Shown here: piece by piece, positions 27,401 through 36,470 of the stretch | How the letters are laid out: every line of letters starts with the position of its first letter | Numbering within the stretch: the first letter of the stretch is position 1 | Assembly (NCBI GenBank): GCA_964613745.1 | Contig: CAZTJA010000002.1 | Location: 1-64,000 of the forward strand | DNA: 64,000 nt | Origin: CAZTJA01 sp964613745 | Lineage (GTDB): Bacteria; Desulfobacterota; Desulfomonilia; Desulfomonilales; Desulfomonilaceae | Reading direction: 5' to 3' | Notes under the pieces: model-generated | What the model saw: the letters and a program-made list of their open reading frames with translations, nothing else | Databases searched by the model: none | What the model was told of the DNA's origin: nothing | Program-made: the position numbers and the translations under genes

Positions 27401-27451
27401 ACTATGATTCCGGAATCCAAAGCATTCATGGTCAATGTGGTAAAGGTATAG
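24413..27451 (+). CDS. fdhA: formate dehydrogenase alpha subunit, selenocysteine-containing, Tat-exported
   Basis: 1012 residues when the in-frame TGA at 24995-24997 is read as selenocysteine. It oxidises formate to CO2 (or the reverse) at a molybdenum/tungsten bis-MGD centre. The Tat signal TRREFLAISGAVGAG fixes the start at ATG 24413 (GGAGATACTG upstream) and sends it to the periplasm. CPYCAVGCSIIC binds a 4Fe-4S cluster. The Sec site reads ARI-U-HSATVAAL, where family members have U or Cys. Both halves are otherwise uninterrupted and collinear with the family, so this is not a frameshifted pseudogene. It is followed 10 bases later by the beta subunit. No cytochrome b subunit follows, as in the Desulfovibrio FdhAB dimer. 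Confidence 0.95.
24995..25040 (+). promoter_or_regulatory. selenocysteine UGA codon and probable bacterial SECIS
   Basis: TGA at 24995-24997 lies in frame between ...HQARI and HSATVAAL. The next 40 bases can form a stem-loop around CTGTTGCGGCTCTGGCAG (25008-25025), with CTG/CAG pairing, an adjacent unpaired T and a G-rich apical loop. This is at the distance expected for a SelB-binding bacterial SECIS. The exact fold is my hand estimate. Confidence 0.75.
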
Positions 27452-27461
27452 GGGGTGCAGC

Positions 27462-28106
27462 ATGTCAGGATTTTCAATATTAGTTGACACCTCCAAATGT
27501 ACTGCTTGCCGTGGCTGTCAGGTCGCGTGCAAACAGTGGAATCAATTACCGGCTACAAAAACCACCCAAGAAGGAACACACGAAAATCCGAGAGATTTTA
27601 CGTATGAAACCTACAAGACCGTAAGATTTTCAGAGGGTAAGGACGAAAAAGGTCTAGCTTTCTGGTTCTTTTTTACGGATCAATGCCGCCATTGTTTGTC
27701 CCCCGGATGTATGGCTGCAGCGGAAAATGATGAAATCGTAATCGACGAAAAAACGGGAGCTGTGATTTACACCCCCAAAACGGCTCAGCTTGATTTCAAA
27801 GCGACTCGAGAAGGGTGTCCCTTTGACGTTCCTCGCCAAGACGCCAAATCCAAAATGATAAGCAAATGTACCATGTGTTTTGATCGGATCACGAACAATC
27901 TACCGCCCGCTTGTGTTAAGTCATGTCCGACCGGGGCGATGGTTTTCGGAGAACGAGACAAGATACTCGAACTTGCGAAGCAGCGTGTCGAGGAAATGAA
28001 GAAGACCCACCCAAAAACTCAGGCATTAAACGCAGACGATGTCCGAGTCATTTATCTGGTGACCGAAGATCCAAAAAAATATTGGAAATTCGCCGCCGGA
28101 CGCTAA
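27462..28106 (+). CDS. fdhB: formate dehydrogenase iron-sulfur (beta) subunit
   Basis: 214 residues, ferredoxin-like electron-transfer subunit. Cluster-binding groups are visible in order: CTACRGCQVAC, CRHCLSPGC, CPFDVPRQD and CTMCFDRI, then PACVKSCPTGAM. It relays electrons from the molybdenum subunit, probably to periplasmic cytochromes, since no membrane anchor helix or gamma-subunit gene is seen. It likely travels through Tat with the alpha subunit because it has no signal of its own. A strong terminator follows. Confidence 0.93.
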   Translation: MSGFSILVDTSKCTACRGCQVACKQWNQLPATKTTQEGTHENPRDFTYETYKTVRFSEGKDEKGLAFWFFFTDQCRHCLSPGCMAAAENDEIVIDEKTGAVIYTPKTAQLDFKATREGCPFDVPRQDAKSKMISKCTMCFDRITNNLPPACVKSCPTGAMVFGERDKILELAKQRVEEMKKTHPKTQALNADDVRVIYLVTEDPKKYWKFAAGR

Positions 28107-28126
28107 TCGGCCTTGCCGCCCTCACC

Positions 28127-28154
28127 AAAAAAGCCGCCATACGGCGGCTTTTTT
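28127..28154. terminator. strong bidirectional terminator
   Basis: AAAAAA-GCCGCC (28127-28138), loop ATAC, then GGCGGC-TTTTTT (28143-28154). A GC-only 6-bp stem with flanking A and T runs works for both the formate dehydrogenase operon (plus) and the convergent ankyrin gene (minus). Confidence 0.93.
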
Positions 28155-28175
28155 ATTTAAAGTGATTATTAACGG

Positions 28176-28796
28176 TTAATATCCGTAGACTCCCTCGCCT
28201 GTGCATTCGAGATGAAAACAATGGGACTGCTTCTTTGATAACAAATCGACGATTCGATCGTGACCTTCGAAACGAGCCCAGCTAATAGGGAGATTTCCGG
28301 AATCATCCATTGAGAGCGCGTCCGCTCCATGATCTAGGAGGATCTCCACTATTTCGACATGTCCCTGAAAAGCGGCCCAGGTCAATGCGGTTTTGCCCCA
28401 GAGATCGGAAGCGTCGAGTTCGGCACCGGAATCCACGAGCAATTTCAACACCTCCGGATTTCCCCAGAATGCGGCTTCAATCAATGCAGTCAACCCATGG
28501 CAGTCACGCCTGTTCACCTTTGCACCGGCATCGATCAGTTTTCTCAAAACCACCGGGTTTCCCTGCACTGATGCGCGCATAAGAGCAGTTGATCCGTCGC
28601 GATCCGTCGCATTTACATCGGCACCTTGACCAATAAGATACTCCGTCATCAAAATGTCCCCGGCGAAAGCAGCCTCCATAAGGGCCGTGCTGCCGAACTC
28701 GTCTCGCGAATCAACAGGTTGCCCGGATGAAATAAGTTTATGGACGGCTTCCATATCATGACTCGCCGCAGCGGCAAGGAGTTTTTCTATTGGCAT
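28176..28796 (-). CDS. ankyrin-repeat protein
   Basis: 206 residues made almost wholly of ankyrin repeats. At least five are visible with the D-x-x-G-x-T-A-L-M/I-x-A-A consensus (DEFGSTALMEAA, DRDGSTALMRAS, DCHGLTALIEAA, DLWGKTALTWAA, DDSGNLPISWAR). No signal peptide, so a cytoplasmic protein-protein interaction module is likely. GGAGG lies 6 bases before the ATG. Partner unknown. Convergent with formate dehydrogenase. Confidence 0.9.
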   Translation of the reverse strand: MPIEKLLAAAASHDMEAVHKLISSGQPVDSRDEFGSTALMEAAFAGDILMTEYLIGQGADVNATDRDGSTALMRASVQGNPVVLRKLIDAGAKVNRRDCHGLTALIEAAFWGNPEVLKLLVDSGAELDASDLWGKTALTWAAFQGHVEIVEILLDHGADALSMDDSGNLPISWARFEGHDRIVDLLSKKQSHCFHLECTGEGVYGY

Positions 28797-29169
28797 ATGT
28801 ACCTCCGGTATTGGGCACTTATGACATCCAAGTAAGTTGAAAGGTCCCGTTTTTCTTAAAAGATTAACAACAAATGCCGAGAAATACGGTGGCCACGCAT
28901 GAGCAAAGAATTTTCAGTGCATTCAATGTCTAGGCTATCAAGAAGCGTGCCCAATAACCCCTGAAGGTAAAAAGCGTTCAATTCACAATGGATTTCTATA
29001 ATGTGCCGGAAGGATTTTTAGTAAACTGAACTGAAATTGTCAATCCTTTTTACGATACCGGCTCGGTTCAAATTGCTTGGAATGACGATCAGTTGATTGG
29101 GCACTCTGGAAAACGGACTATAGTTCGAAATCCAGTATGGGAAATTGAACATGATTAGTGGAATGAACT
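28797..29169 (-). other. intergenic region with a minus-strand promoter
   Basis: No gene seen. The minus strand carries a sigma70-like promoter that is listed separately. It would give a leader of about 210 bases for the ankyrin gene. No terminator is recognisable after the LutB-like gene. Confidence 0.4.
29015..29043 (-). promoter_or_regulatory. sigma70-type promoter toward the ankyrin gene
   Basis: Read on the minus strand: TTGACA (29043-29038), a 17-base spacer, TAAAAA (29020-29015). The -35 is perfect and the spacing ideal. Confidence 0.45.
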
Positions 29170-30444
29170 TCAGCTTCGTCTCAAGAGCAGGTTCTTAAAA
29201 TGGGGCGCCGCTTTCGTCATCAGCTTAAATATATTGGGCTTTGAGACTGCTGCACCGAATAACTTGAGCAATAATTTCTCGGTCCATGGTGTTAATTCAC
29301 GGCACACACGCTCTTCTCTCATCTTCCGGATCAATTTCGGCAGAGGTACTTTCACAGGACAGAGGTCTCCACATACTCCGCATAATGTACTCGCGTCCAA
29401 CAAGGTGTGTCCACGGTCCATACCTTCGAGAAGATTCGTCAAAATCATACCCATAGGACCTGGATACGTTGATTCATAGGCGTGACCGCCAAGTACTCTG
29501 TAAACAGGGCAATTATTGAGGCAAACGCTGCAGCGAATACATTTAAGAATCTCTCGATACTGCGTTTCGAGGATTGTCGATCGACCATTGTCCAGAAGAA
29601 TGATATGTAATTCAGAGTTCGGTTCAGGTCCCGAGATGACGGAAACGTAAGTCGATATCGCCTGCCCCGTAGCGGAACGAGGTAGAAGCCGTGTGAAGAC
29701 GGGCAGATCGGCCAATTTCGGGAGCATTTTTTCGATGGACACCACGGCTATATGGAGCGGGTAGAGGGTTGTAGCCATCCTTATGTTGCCTTCGTTTGAA
29801 AACAGAACAATACTTCCCGTTTCCGCTATAGCAAAGTTTGCTCCGGTGATTCCGCAGTCGGAGCTTAGAAATTCATTTCTCAGATGTTTCCTTGCGGCTT
29901 CAGTTAATCTCGAAGGGTCATCATCGTAAGGGATGTTTAACTTCTCGGCAAACAGCTTCCCGATTTGAAATCGGCTCTTATGGAGAGCCGGTGCTAAGAT
30001 GTGCGACGGAGGTTCGCCGGCTAATTGTACGATGAATTCACCCAGATCGGTTTCCAGAACAGATATTCCGTTCTTAACGAGGAATTCATTCAGATGAATT
30101 TCCTCGGTCAACATCGATTTCCCTTTGACTACTCTCTCTTTCCGGTTTGCAGTCAATATCTGCAATATCAATCTGCGGGCCTGTTCCGCATCAGCAGCCC
30201 TATGTACGACGGAACCTTTTTCTTTGGCCGACGCTTCAAACCGGTCTACATATGAATTAAGATTCTCCAGTACCGAGCTTCTGATTTGGGAAGCTTGATC
30301 CCGCCATTCAGCGAATTCCGGCGGTGTTCCCGCAACCCGCTTCTGAGCGGAAATATCCATGGCCCTCCTTAGAGCATCTCTCTGATCAAGATTTCCAGCG
30401 GCCTTTGCAGAATTAGAAGCAAAAGGGATCGAGGATTTTTTCAT
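29170..30444 (-). CDS. LutB-like LUD-domain iron-sulfur protein
   Basis: 424 residues. LutB/YkgF family: a LUD domain (VVKGKSMLTEEIHLNEFL, then CGITGANFAIAETGSIVLFSNEGN) followed by a ferredoxin-type domain with CIRCSVCLNNCPVY and CGVCGDLCPVKVPL binding two 4Fe-4S clusters. In lactate utilisation LutB works with LutA and LutC, but neither lies next to it, so the partner and substrate are uncertain. Many sulfate reducers carry LutB-like proteins in lactate or other electron-transfer loci. The start follows GTGAGGCTAA. Confidence 0.85.
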   Translation of the reverse strand: MKKSSIPFASNSAKAAGNLDQRDALRRAMDISAQKRVAGTPPEFAEWRDQASQIRSSVLENLNSYVDRFEASAKEKGSVVHRAADAEQARRLILQILTANRKERVVKGKSMLTEEIHLNEFLVKNGISVLETDLGEFIVQLAGEPPSHILAPALHKSRFQIGKLFAEKLNIPYDDDPSRLTEAARKHLRNEFLSSDCGITGANFAIAETGSIVLFSNEGNIRMATTLYPLHIAVVSIEKMLPKLADLPVFTRLLPRSATGQAISTYVSVISGPEPNSELHIILLDNGRSTILETQYREILKCIRCSVCLNNCPVYRVLGGHAYESTYPGPMGMILTNLLEGMDRGHTLLDASTLCGVCGDLCPVKVPLPKLIRKMREERVCRELTPWTEKLLLKLFGAAVSKPNIFKLMTKAAPHFKNLLLRRS

Positions 30445-30775
30445 TTAGCCTCACAGCGGATCCGAAACAGGATGGTGACTTTAAATACAGGACTTCAATG
30501 GCTTTACTTATGTTGATGACAATGACACACTTTTAAGGGCTCGGCCAGGAATAACCATTTGGAGCTCCCTGAACTATTATAATTCCCGAACTACCAAGAG
30601 TTACTATAATATCGGTTTTTTGCTCCAAAACAAAAATGCACATTGGAAACACTTCCAGAAGGTTTATACTTGGAAAAGTATCATCAACGTGATTTGAACT
30701 GGATTGCGAGACTTTAGATCACATTCAATTCATTGCCTATGGCCTTCATTCATACGAAGTTCGCGGAGGTAGAAA
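30445..30775. other. divergent intergenic region
   Basis: Separates the LutB-like gene (minus) from the alpha-2-macroglobulin gene (plus). It contains an ATACTT/AAGTAT inverted repeat (30666-30681, 4-base loop) and a TATAAT-like block near 30576. No well-spaced -35 partner was found. No gene seen. Confidence 0.35.
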
Positions 30776-33700
30776 ATGAGGCGCTCTCTTTCGATCACTT
30801 TCGTATTATCCGTCATTATACTTGCTCTGAATCCACTCAATTGCGGATTTGCAGCGGAAGCACTCACGGTATATGCCTACAGGGATTACTCGGTGCCGTC
30901 GGATCAGTGGTGTGTCCGATTGCAATTCAGTAATCCCGTTTTTTCCGACAATCTCAAGTCCAATCTGTCGGTTTCCGGTCCTACCGGGCCTGAGTCATTT
31001 GATCTGAAAATTCCCGGCTCCACCGAGGAGCCTACCGGACCGTCGAATCAGTTTCAGATTGTGTCTCGTGGTGGGGCCAGCAAGCCTGAAACAATAAAGA
31101 TTCAAATCAATAAGGGCTTGTCGGACTCGGTGGGCAGACGAATGTTGGCAAAAGATTACGTCTACCAATTTGTCTCAGTTGAGAGTGTGTCGGTGTCGAA
31201 TGTCGCAACTTACTTCAAAAATTCCCGTGATAAGGGGATCAGAATTACTACGACGGATTCGATTTCCCAAGCTGCATTATCATCAAATATCCAAGTCGTT
31301 CCGGAAGTCGCTAATCTTCGGATAAAAAAGGACGGTTACAGCACTTTTTCCATCACCGGTGATTTTGAATATCAGAAATCTTACAAACTGATTGTCTCAC
31401 AAGCGAAAATCGATAACGGCAAAGCGTTTTTGTCGGCCGGCGAGTTTGCTTTCTCCGGTCCCGGAATCACGAGAGAGATCGCCTTCAAGAGCAAACGTTC
31501 AGTTGTAGAATTGAAGGGTCGGCAACTAGTTCCCTTGACGCTGTCAAACATATCCAAGTTCAATTGTTCCGCTCAAAGAATACTCCCTTACCTATTGCCT
31601 CTGACATCGTACGGCTCTGATGACGATGAACACGCACCATCGGACATTACGCAACGCTCGGAAAAAATTAAATCTGAACTCGCAAAATCAAAAATAAGTC
31701 CTCACTTTTTCGGCACGGCGGACAAGAATTCCGATGTCTTTTTCTCTCCTGAGGCAAAGGATTCCATCAAGAACTATTCTCTTCCCCTGAGTTTTAGAAA
31801 AGGTCCGGAAAAAGGGGGTTTTTGGCACCTGAATCTATCCGATGCCGATGCAAACAATGTTCAAACCAAAACAATAGTAAATATAACGGACCTTTCCATC
31901 AGCTATAAAGTCGCGAATGACGTGGTTCTGATCTGGCTCACATCCATTAATACCGGATTGCCGGTACCGGATGTGGAAATCATGGCCGTTGGGGAAAAAG
32001 GCCGCAGATTCTTCGTGGGGAAGACAAATAATGACGGATTGCTTTTGATTAAGCATGAAAATAAGTATCCGTCCGTTCAATTTGGAAAAGAGTCGACCGG
32101 TTTAAAACCGGCAGGACTGGACATAGCAAAGCTCGATTGGGTCGTGGCGGCAACAGCTGACGATTCATCCTCCATTCATCTCGACAAATTCAGGCTTCAA
32201 ACGACAAAAGTCACGGTTTCCGGGTCCGAATCCGAACTTCAGGGAAGTCGTACAGGCGTTGTTTTTACTGAACGCGGAATCTACAAACCCGGGGAAACGG
32301 TCCACTTCAAATTCGTATCTCGGGTTTTCCAGGATGGCGAAATCGTCTCGCCGGAAAAGGATCGCGTCAAAATAGAGATAATCAATCCTAGGGAGGAAGT
32401 CAGCTATTCAAAAGAACTCACTTTGGGCGAATTTGGATCGTGTTGGGATTCTTTTCAAGTAAAGACATTCTTTCCCGTAGGCACTTACAATCTCAAGGTG
32501 ACGGCTTCCAACAAATCCGAACAATCCCAGATCTATTCTACTACCTTTCAAGTTCAGGAATTTAAGCGGATTCGGCACTTTGCCACCTTGTCCGTCACCA
32601 AGGAAAAGCAGAGGAATGCCGGTTTCATAGGAGTGAATAAAGAAGAAGAATACTTGAAGGTGAACATTGCCGGTAAGTACTACACCGGTGGACCGGTCAA
32701 GAACGGGCTTGTTCGCTGGAAAGCCATGCTTGTGCCGGTTAGCAACAAGGTGAAGGGTTGGGAAGGATTTTCGTTCGGCTATGAGGGTGCCGACTCTCAA
32801 TTTCTGGAATCAGGAGAATCCATTCTCGACGGCGACGGTAAGCTGACGGTGACCATACCGTTGGACTCCCGAATGCTCACGGGATCATTTGGGATAAAAA
32901 TTTCTGCCACCGTATTGGATATTGATGGAGAGCCGGCCACTGAGGTGGAAACATACAGTCCGCAACCCAAGTATTACGTTGGCCTGGAACAGCATCCCAA
33001 ACAGGTTGATTCAGGATATTCATCAACCCTTAAGGTCGTTGTGGTTGATGCTGAAGGTAAAAAAATCGGCGACGGCAAGATCGGCACATCGATTCTACGT
33101 AAGCGCTATTTTTATACAGAAAAAAGAGATGAACAAGGAAATCTGACCAGCAATTACGAAGAAGGCTGGGCCAAAGCTTATGGGTCTCAACAAAATCTCG
33201 TAAAAGGAGAAGCTTTCGTCCAACTCGATTTTATCGAAGGGGGGGAATACTTAATTGAGGTCCAATACGAAGATGTTTCCGGAAAATATGCATCAAGAAC
33301 TCTCTTTGACGTAGGCTGGACTCAGGATTACCCACGAAACGGCGAAAAGGCTGATCAAGATGTTCGCACAGCGAATGAAATTCAGCTTTCATCAAATCGG
33401 AAAGAGTTTAAAGCGGGGGATACCGCAACTGTTCAGTTCACGGTTCCCAGACCGGTAAAAAAATGCCTTGCCACAGTGGAAAACGGCAGGATTTTTGATT
33501 ACCGAATCGTCGAGTTGAACGGGTCTACAGGAAAATTTAATTTCAAGGTTGAAGAGGATTTCAACCCGAACATATATGTTTCCGTTATGGCTCCTGCGGG
33601 GCGATCCGGGTTCCCAATCTATTCGGGTCAGGTGGATAGTGATGTTCCATTTCTGTACTACGGGTACATTAATCTGGGTGTCCGTAGCGAAGTAACAAAA

Positions 33701-36133
33701 TTGAAGCTTGAGATTGATCCCAACCAAACAGAGCTAAAGGGTCGCCCGGCTGAAGAAAAGACCATTTCATTTAAAGTCACTGATCAGTCAAACAAAGGTG
33801 TGCTTTCGGAAATTGCGGTTTGCGTTGTAGACGAAGCCATTCTTGCTCTGACGCGATTTCAGACGCCTGATCTTTCCCCTTTGTTGAACTTCACACTGCC
33901 ATTGATCGTACAATCAGGTGACCTTAGACTCGACTTGATAAGTCAAGACCTATTCAGGATTTTGATGACTAAGCCCCTGACCGGTGGAGGTGCCGGATTG
34001 GGAGAGGTTAGTCCGAGTTTGCGCAAGGACTTCAGGCCCGTCGCCTATTATACCCCCGCATTGCTGACCGACAAGAACGGGAATGCTTCCGTTACATTCA
34101 AACTTCCGGACACAACGACTTCCTACCGAATATATGCCGTAGTGTCAGATAAGACTGCCGGGTTTGTTTCGGGTAAACGAAACATGATCGTCACTAAGGA
34201 GTTCTTCATTGAACCCTCGTTGCCCCGTTTCCTAGTCGTGGGAGATAAAGGAAAATTTCCTATTACCGCCAACAACAAAACCTCGGGTGCCGGGCAATTT
34301 ACGGTAATGGCGAATTCCACCCCTAAGATTCAGATTGGACTAGACGAAAAGCCAAGCCCTCTCGCTGCAAATAGTGAAAGCGTCATCTGGGGGTCCGCGG
34401 AAGCAAAAGGAATCACCACACAGGAAAAAATTGTTTTCGAGGGACTTTTTAAAACGGAGATAGGCGACTTCAAAGACGCCGTTCAGCATACCATTCCCAT
34501 CTATTCCAAGTTCCTTACCATTCGCTCTGCACAATCCGCCGAAATTTCCTCCACCGGGGAGATAAAGGCGGCATTTCCTGATGCTCTGCGAAAACTGGAC
34601 CCCAGTGTCTTGGAAACCACAAATTTAACTGCCAGACTTAATCTAAGCGGCACCAATTGGAGCAGACTCGTACCGAGTATCAAGTATCTCATCAATTATC
34701 CATACGGATGTGTAGAACAAACCAGTTCAGGGGTCATTCCTTTAGCGGCGGTTAAGAGTCTCGTCAAAAATAATGTCATTCCGGGATTGAATTCTGAAGA
34801 AATAGACAAATTTCTGAAAGCGGGGATAAACCGCTTATTGTCAATGCAACAAGCAAACGGCGGATTTTCGTATTGGCCGGACCAGACCGAAATTTCATGG
34901 TGGGGTTCGCTTTATGCCACCTATGCCTTAACGATAGCTGAGCAATTTCAGATCGACGTGCCTGCCGACAGGCTTCAGAAAGCCAGAGAATTTATCAAGG
35001 ACAGGCTCTTCAAAAAAGATGTAGTTGAAACACGAGGCTCTGATCCCGAATGGACCAGAGAATTGGCTATCTTCAATTTAGCTGCGGGTAAAATGCTGAC
35101 TCCGGAGCAATTCACAGAGTTTATGAAGAATTTTGAAAAACTCGGTAACCAGGGAAAAGCCTTTCTTGTCCTTTCCGGATTGCACTCCGGTCAGATTTCT
35201 CGGAAAGATGCAGCAGACTTGTTTGCTAAAATTGATCCAAAGTTCGATGTGATCCGAACGAATTATAGGGATTCTACTTACCGTGAAATTGCAGTGGCAC
35301 TTATGGCCGGTCTTTCTGCGGAAGCTTCTAGATCGGCACTGGACAATTTGGCCGGATTCCTCCTGAGGAGTCTAAAACCTGACGGACGCTGGAGTTCAAC
35401 CGCAGACACCGGCTGGTGCCTGTTGGCGCTGAGTAAATATTACGAACAATTCCACTCAACCAAAACCGTTTCCTCCAAGATTAGCGTCACGGCTCTAGGT
35501 AATCGCACCGAAATAGTCCTAGGCGACGTGGATCAAGATATTGAATTCGATGCAAAAAAGTTGCTGGAAAATCCTGTAATTCAGATCAACGCAGATTCCA
35601 AACAATTGATCCATGCAATGCTCTTCTTGACTTATCCGGAGATTTCGGAATCCACAAAATCAGGGTCGATGTTTACCATAAACAAAAATATTGCCAATTT
35701 GAACGGGCAAGAAGAAATCCGAATAGGTGATGTCGTGCGGGTTACTCTTGAACTTGGGTTGGACCCGCAACGTAAAGATGCATCCCGCGAGTTTGAGTAC
35801 CTTGTCCTTGAAGATCCCGTACCTGCCGGTCTGGTGCCGGTGAATTCCGAATTGAAAACGGAAGGTGTTGAAAATAACTCTACTTCGGCCGAAGGAGAAG
35901 GGGATTATTCCCGAATGAGCTTTGTTCCTTCGTATTTTGAATTGCGGGATGACGGCGTAAGAGTCTTTAAAAACAAGGCAGCAGCCGGACTATACAAATA
36001 CTCGTACCTTGCAAGAGCGGTCACCGAAGGTGAGTTCTTCATGCGGAGTTCCCGAATAGGTTTGATGTACGAGCCCGATAAATCAGGAGTGCTTGAAGGA
36101 AAGATCGTCAAAATTCAACCACTGGCCAGGTAA
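30776..36133 (+). CDS. bacterial alpha-2-macroglobulin family protein with thioester
   Basis: 1785 residues with an N-terminal signal peptide (MRRSLSITFVLSVIILALN..., probable cleavage near FAAEA). Bacterial A2M proteins are extracytoplasmic protease traps. Macroglobulin-like beta domains include the conserved FTERGIYKPGETVHFKF near residue 505. A central A2M core has YYTPALLTDKNGNASVTFKLPDTTT-like sequence. The thioester domain carries YPYGC1312-V-E-Q1315, the intact CxEQ that forms the reactive internal thioester. C-terminal receptor-like domains complete the family length. Unlike E. coli yfhM, no penicillin-binding protein 1C gene lies beside it. The lipobox is not convincing, so periplasmic soluble is as likely as lipoprotein. 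Confidence 0.93.
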   Translation: MRRSLSITFVLSVIILALNPLNCGFAAEALTVYAYRDYSVPSDQWCVRLQFSNPVFSDNLKSNLSVSGPTGPESFDLKIPGSTEEPTGPSNQFQIVSRGGASKPETIKIQINKGLSDSVGRRMLAKDYVYQFVSVESVSVSNVATYFKNSRDKGIRITTTDSISQAALSSNIQVVPEVANLRIKKDGYSTFSITGDFEYQKSYKLIVSQAKIDNGKAFLSAGEFAFSGPGITREIAFKSKRSVVELKGRQLVPLTLSNISKFNCSAQRILPYLLPLTSYGSDDDEHAPSDITQRSEKIKSELAKSKISPHFFGTADKNSDVFFSPEAKDSIKNYSLPLSFRKGPEKGGFWHLNLSDADANNVQTKTIVNITDLSISYKVANDVVLIWLTSINTGLPVPDVEIMAVGEKGRRFFVGKTNNDGLLLIKHENKYPSVQFGKESTGLKPAGLDIAKLDWVVAATADDSSSIHLDKFRLQTTKVTVSGSESELQGSRTGVVFTERGIYKPGETVHFKFVSRVFQDGEIVSPEKDRVKIEIINPREEVSYSKELTLGEFGSCWDSFQVKTFFPVGTYNLKVTASNKSEQSQIYSTTFQVQEFKRIRHFATLSVTKEKQRNAGFIGVNKEEEYLKVNIAGKYYTGGPVKNGLVRWKAMLVPVSNKVKGWEGFSFGYEGADSQFLESGESILDGDGKLTVTIPLDSRMLTGSFGIKISATVLDIDGEPATEVETYSPQPKYYVGLEQHPKQVDSGYSSTLKVVVVDAEGKKIGDGKIGTSILRKRYFYTEKRDEQGNLTSNYEEGWAKAYGSQQNLVKGEAFVQLDFIEGGEYLIEVQYEDVSGKYASRTLFDVGWTQDYPRNGEKADQDVRTANEIQLSSNRKEFKAGDTATVQFTVPRPVKKCLATVENGRIFDYRIVELNGSTGKFNFKVEEDFNPNIYVSVMAPAGRSGFPIYSGQVDSDVPFLYYGYINLGVRSEVTKLKLEIDPNQTELKGRPAEEKTISFKVTDQSNKGVLSEIAVCVVDEAILALTRFQTPDLSPLLNFTLPLIVQSGDLRLDLISQDLFRILMTKPLTGGGAGLGEVSPSLRKDFRPVAYYTPALLTDKNGNASVTFKLPDTTTSYRIYAVVSDKTAGFVSGKRNMIVTKEFFIEPSLPRFLVVGDKGKFPITANNKTSGAGQFTVMANSTPKIQIGLDEKPSPLAANSESVIWGSAEAKGITTQEKIVFEGLFKTEIGDFKDAVQHTIPIYSKFLTIRSAQSAEISSTGEIKAAFPDALRKLDPSVLETTNLTARLNLSGTNWSRLVPSIKYLINYPYGCVEQTSSGVIPLAAVKSLVKNNVIPGLNSEEIDKFLKAGINRLLSMQQANGGFSYWPDQTEISWWGSLYATYALTIAEQFQIDVPADRLQKAREFIKDRLFKKDVVETRGSDPEWTRELAIFNLAAGKMLTPEQFTEFMKNFEKLGNQGKAFLVLSGLHSGQISRKDAADLFAKIDPKFDVIRTNYRDSTYREIAVALMAGLSAEASRSALDNLAGFLLRSLKPDGRWSSTADTGWCLLALSKYYEQFHSTKTVSSKISVTALGNRTEIVLGDVDQDIEFDAKKLLENPVIQINADSKQLIHAMLFLTYPEISESTKSGSMFTINKNIANLNGQEEIRIGDVVRVTLELGLDPQRKDASREFEYLVLEDPVPAGLVPVNSELKTEGVENNSTSAEGEGDYSRMSFVPSYFELRDDGVRVFKNKAAAGLYKYSYLARAVTEGEFFMRSSRIGLMYEPDKSGVLEGKIVKIQPLAR

Positions 36134-36470
36134 ATACCCGAAGTTCGGACCGAATCACATTGGGTCCGAACTTCCACCCGCACCCGGTGAAAATTGCTTC
36201 TTTACTCACCTTAAGCTTGTTTGTCGCGTCGGCATCTTAATGGTATAGTGACATGTTGATCGCCCATGTCATAAGTTCTGGAATCGGCTCCATTCGGCAA
36301 TACTGGGCGACTTCCGGTCAATAAAACGTGGTAGATACAAATTGTAAACAGCACTAAAAAACTGCGTAACCATCAACAGTGACTTTTATTGATCGAAATC
36401 CATTTGATGACCTTAGCGATTTTACACTATCCATAAACCGCAACAGTTATGAAAGGCGAGGTAATCCGAG
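36134..36470 (+). other. intergenic region before gyrA with two hairpins
   Basis: Holds the 12-bp hairpin listed separately (36140-36174) and a second short hairpin GACATG (36250-36255) / CATGTC (36265-36270). I see no certain gyrA promoter and no small gene. Confidence 0.35.
36140..36174 (+). terminator. 12-bp hairpin after the macroglobulin gene
   Basis: GAAGTTCGGACC (36140-36151) pairs perfectly with GGTCCGAACTTC (36163-36174), 11-base loop, four bases after the stop codon. There is no T-run downstream (CACCCG follows), so it resembles the T-less hairpins seen elsewhere in this window. Confidence 0.6.

Noticed and set aside
6949..36174. Shared loop sequence (ATCACA(A)TT) in the hairpins at 6949-6980 and 36140-36174 as a regulatory motif
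   Set aside because: Only two short, non-identical cases; easily chance.
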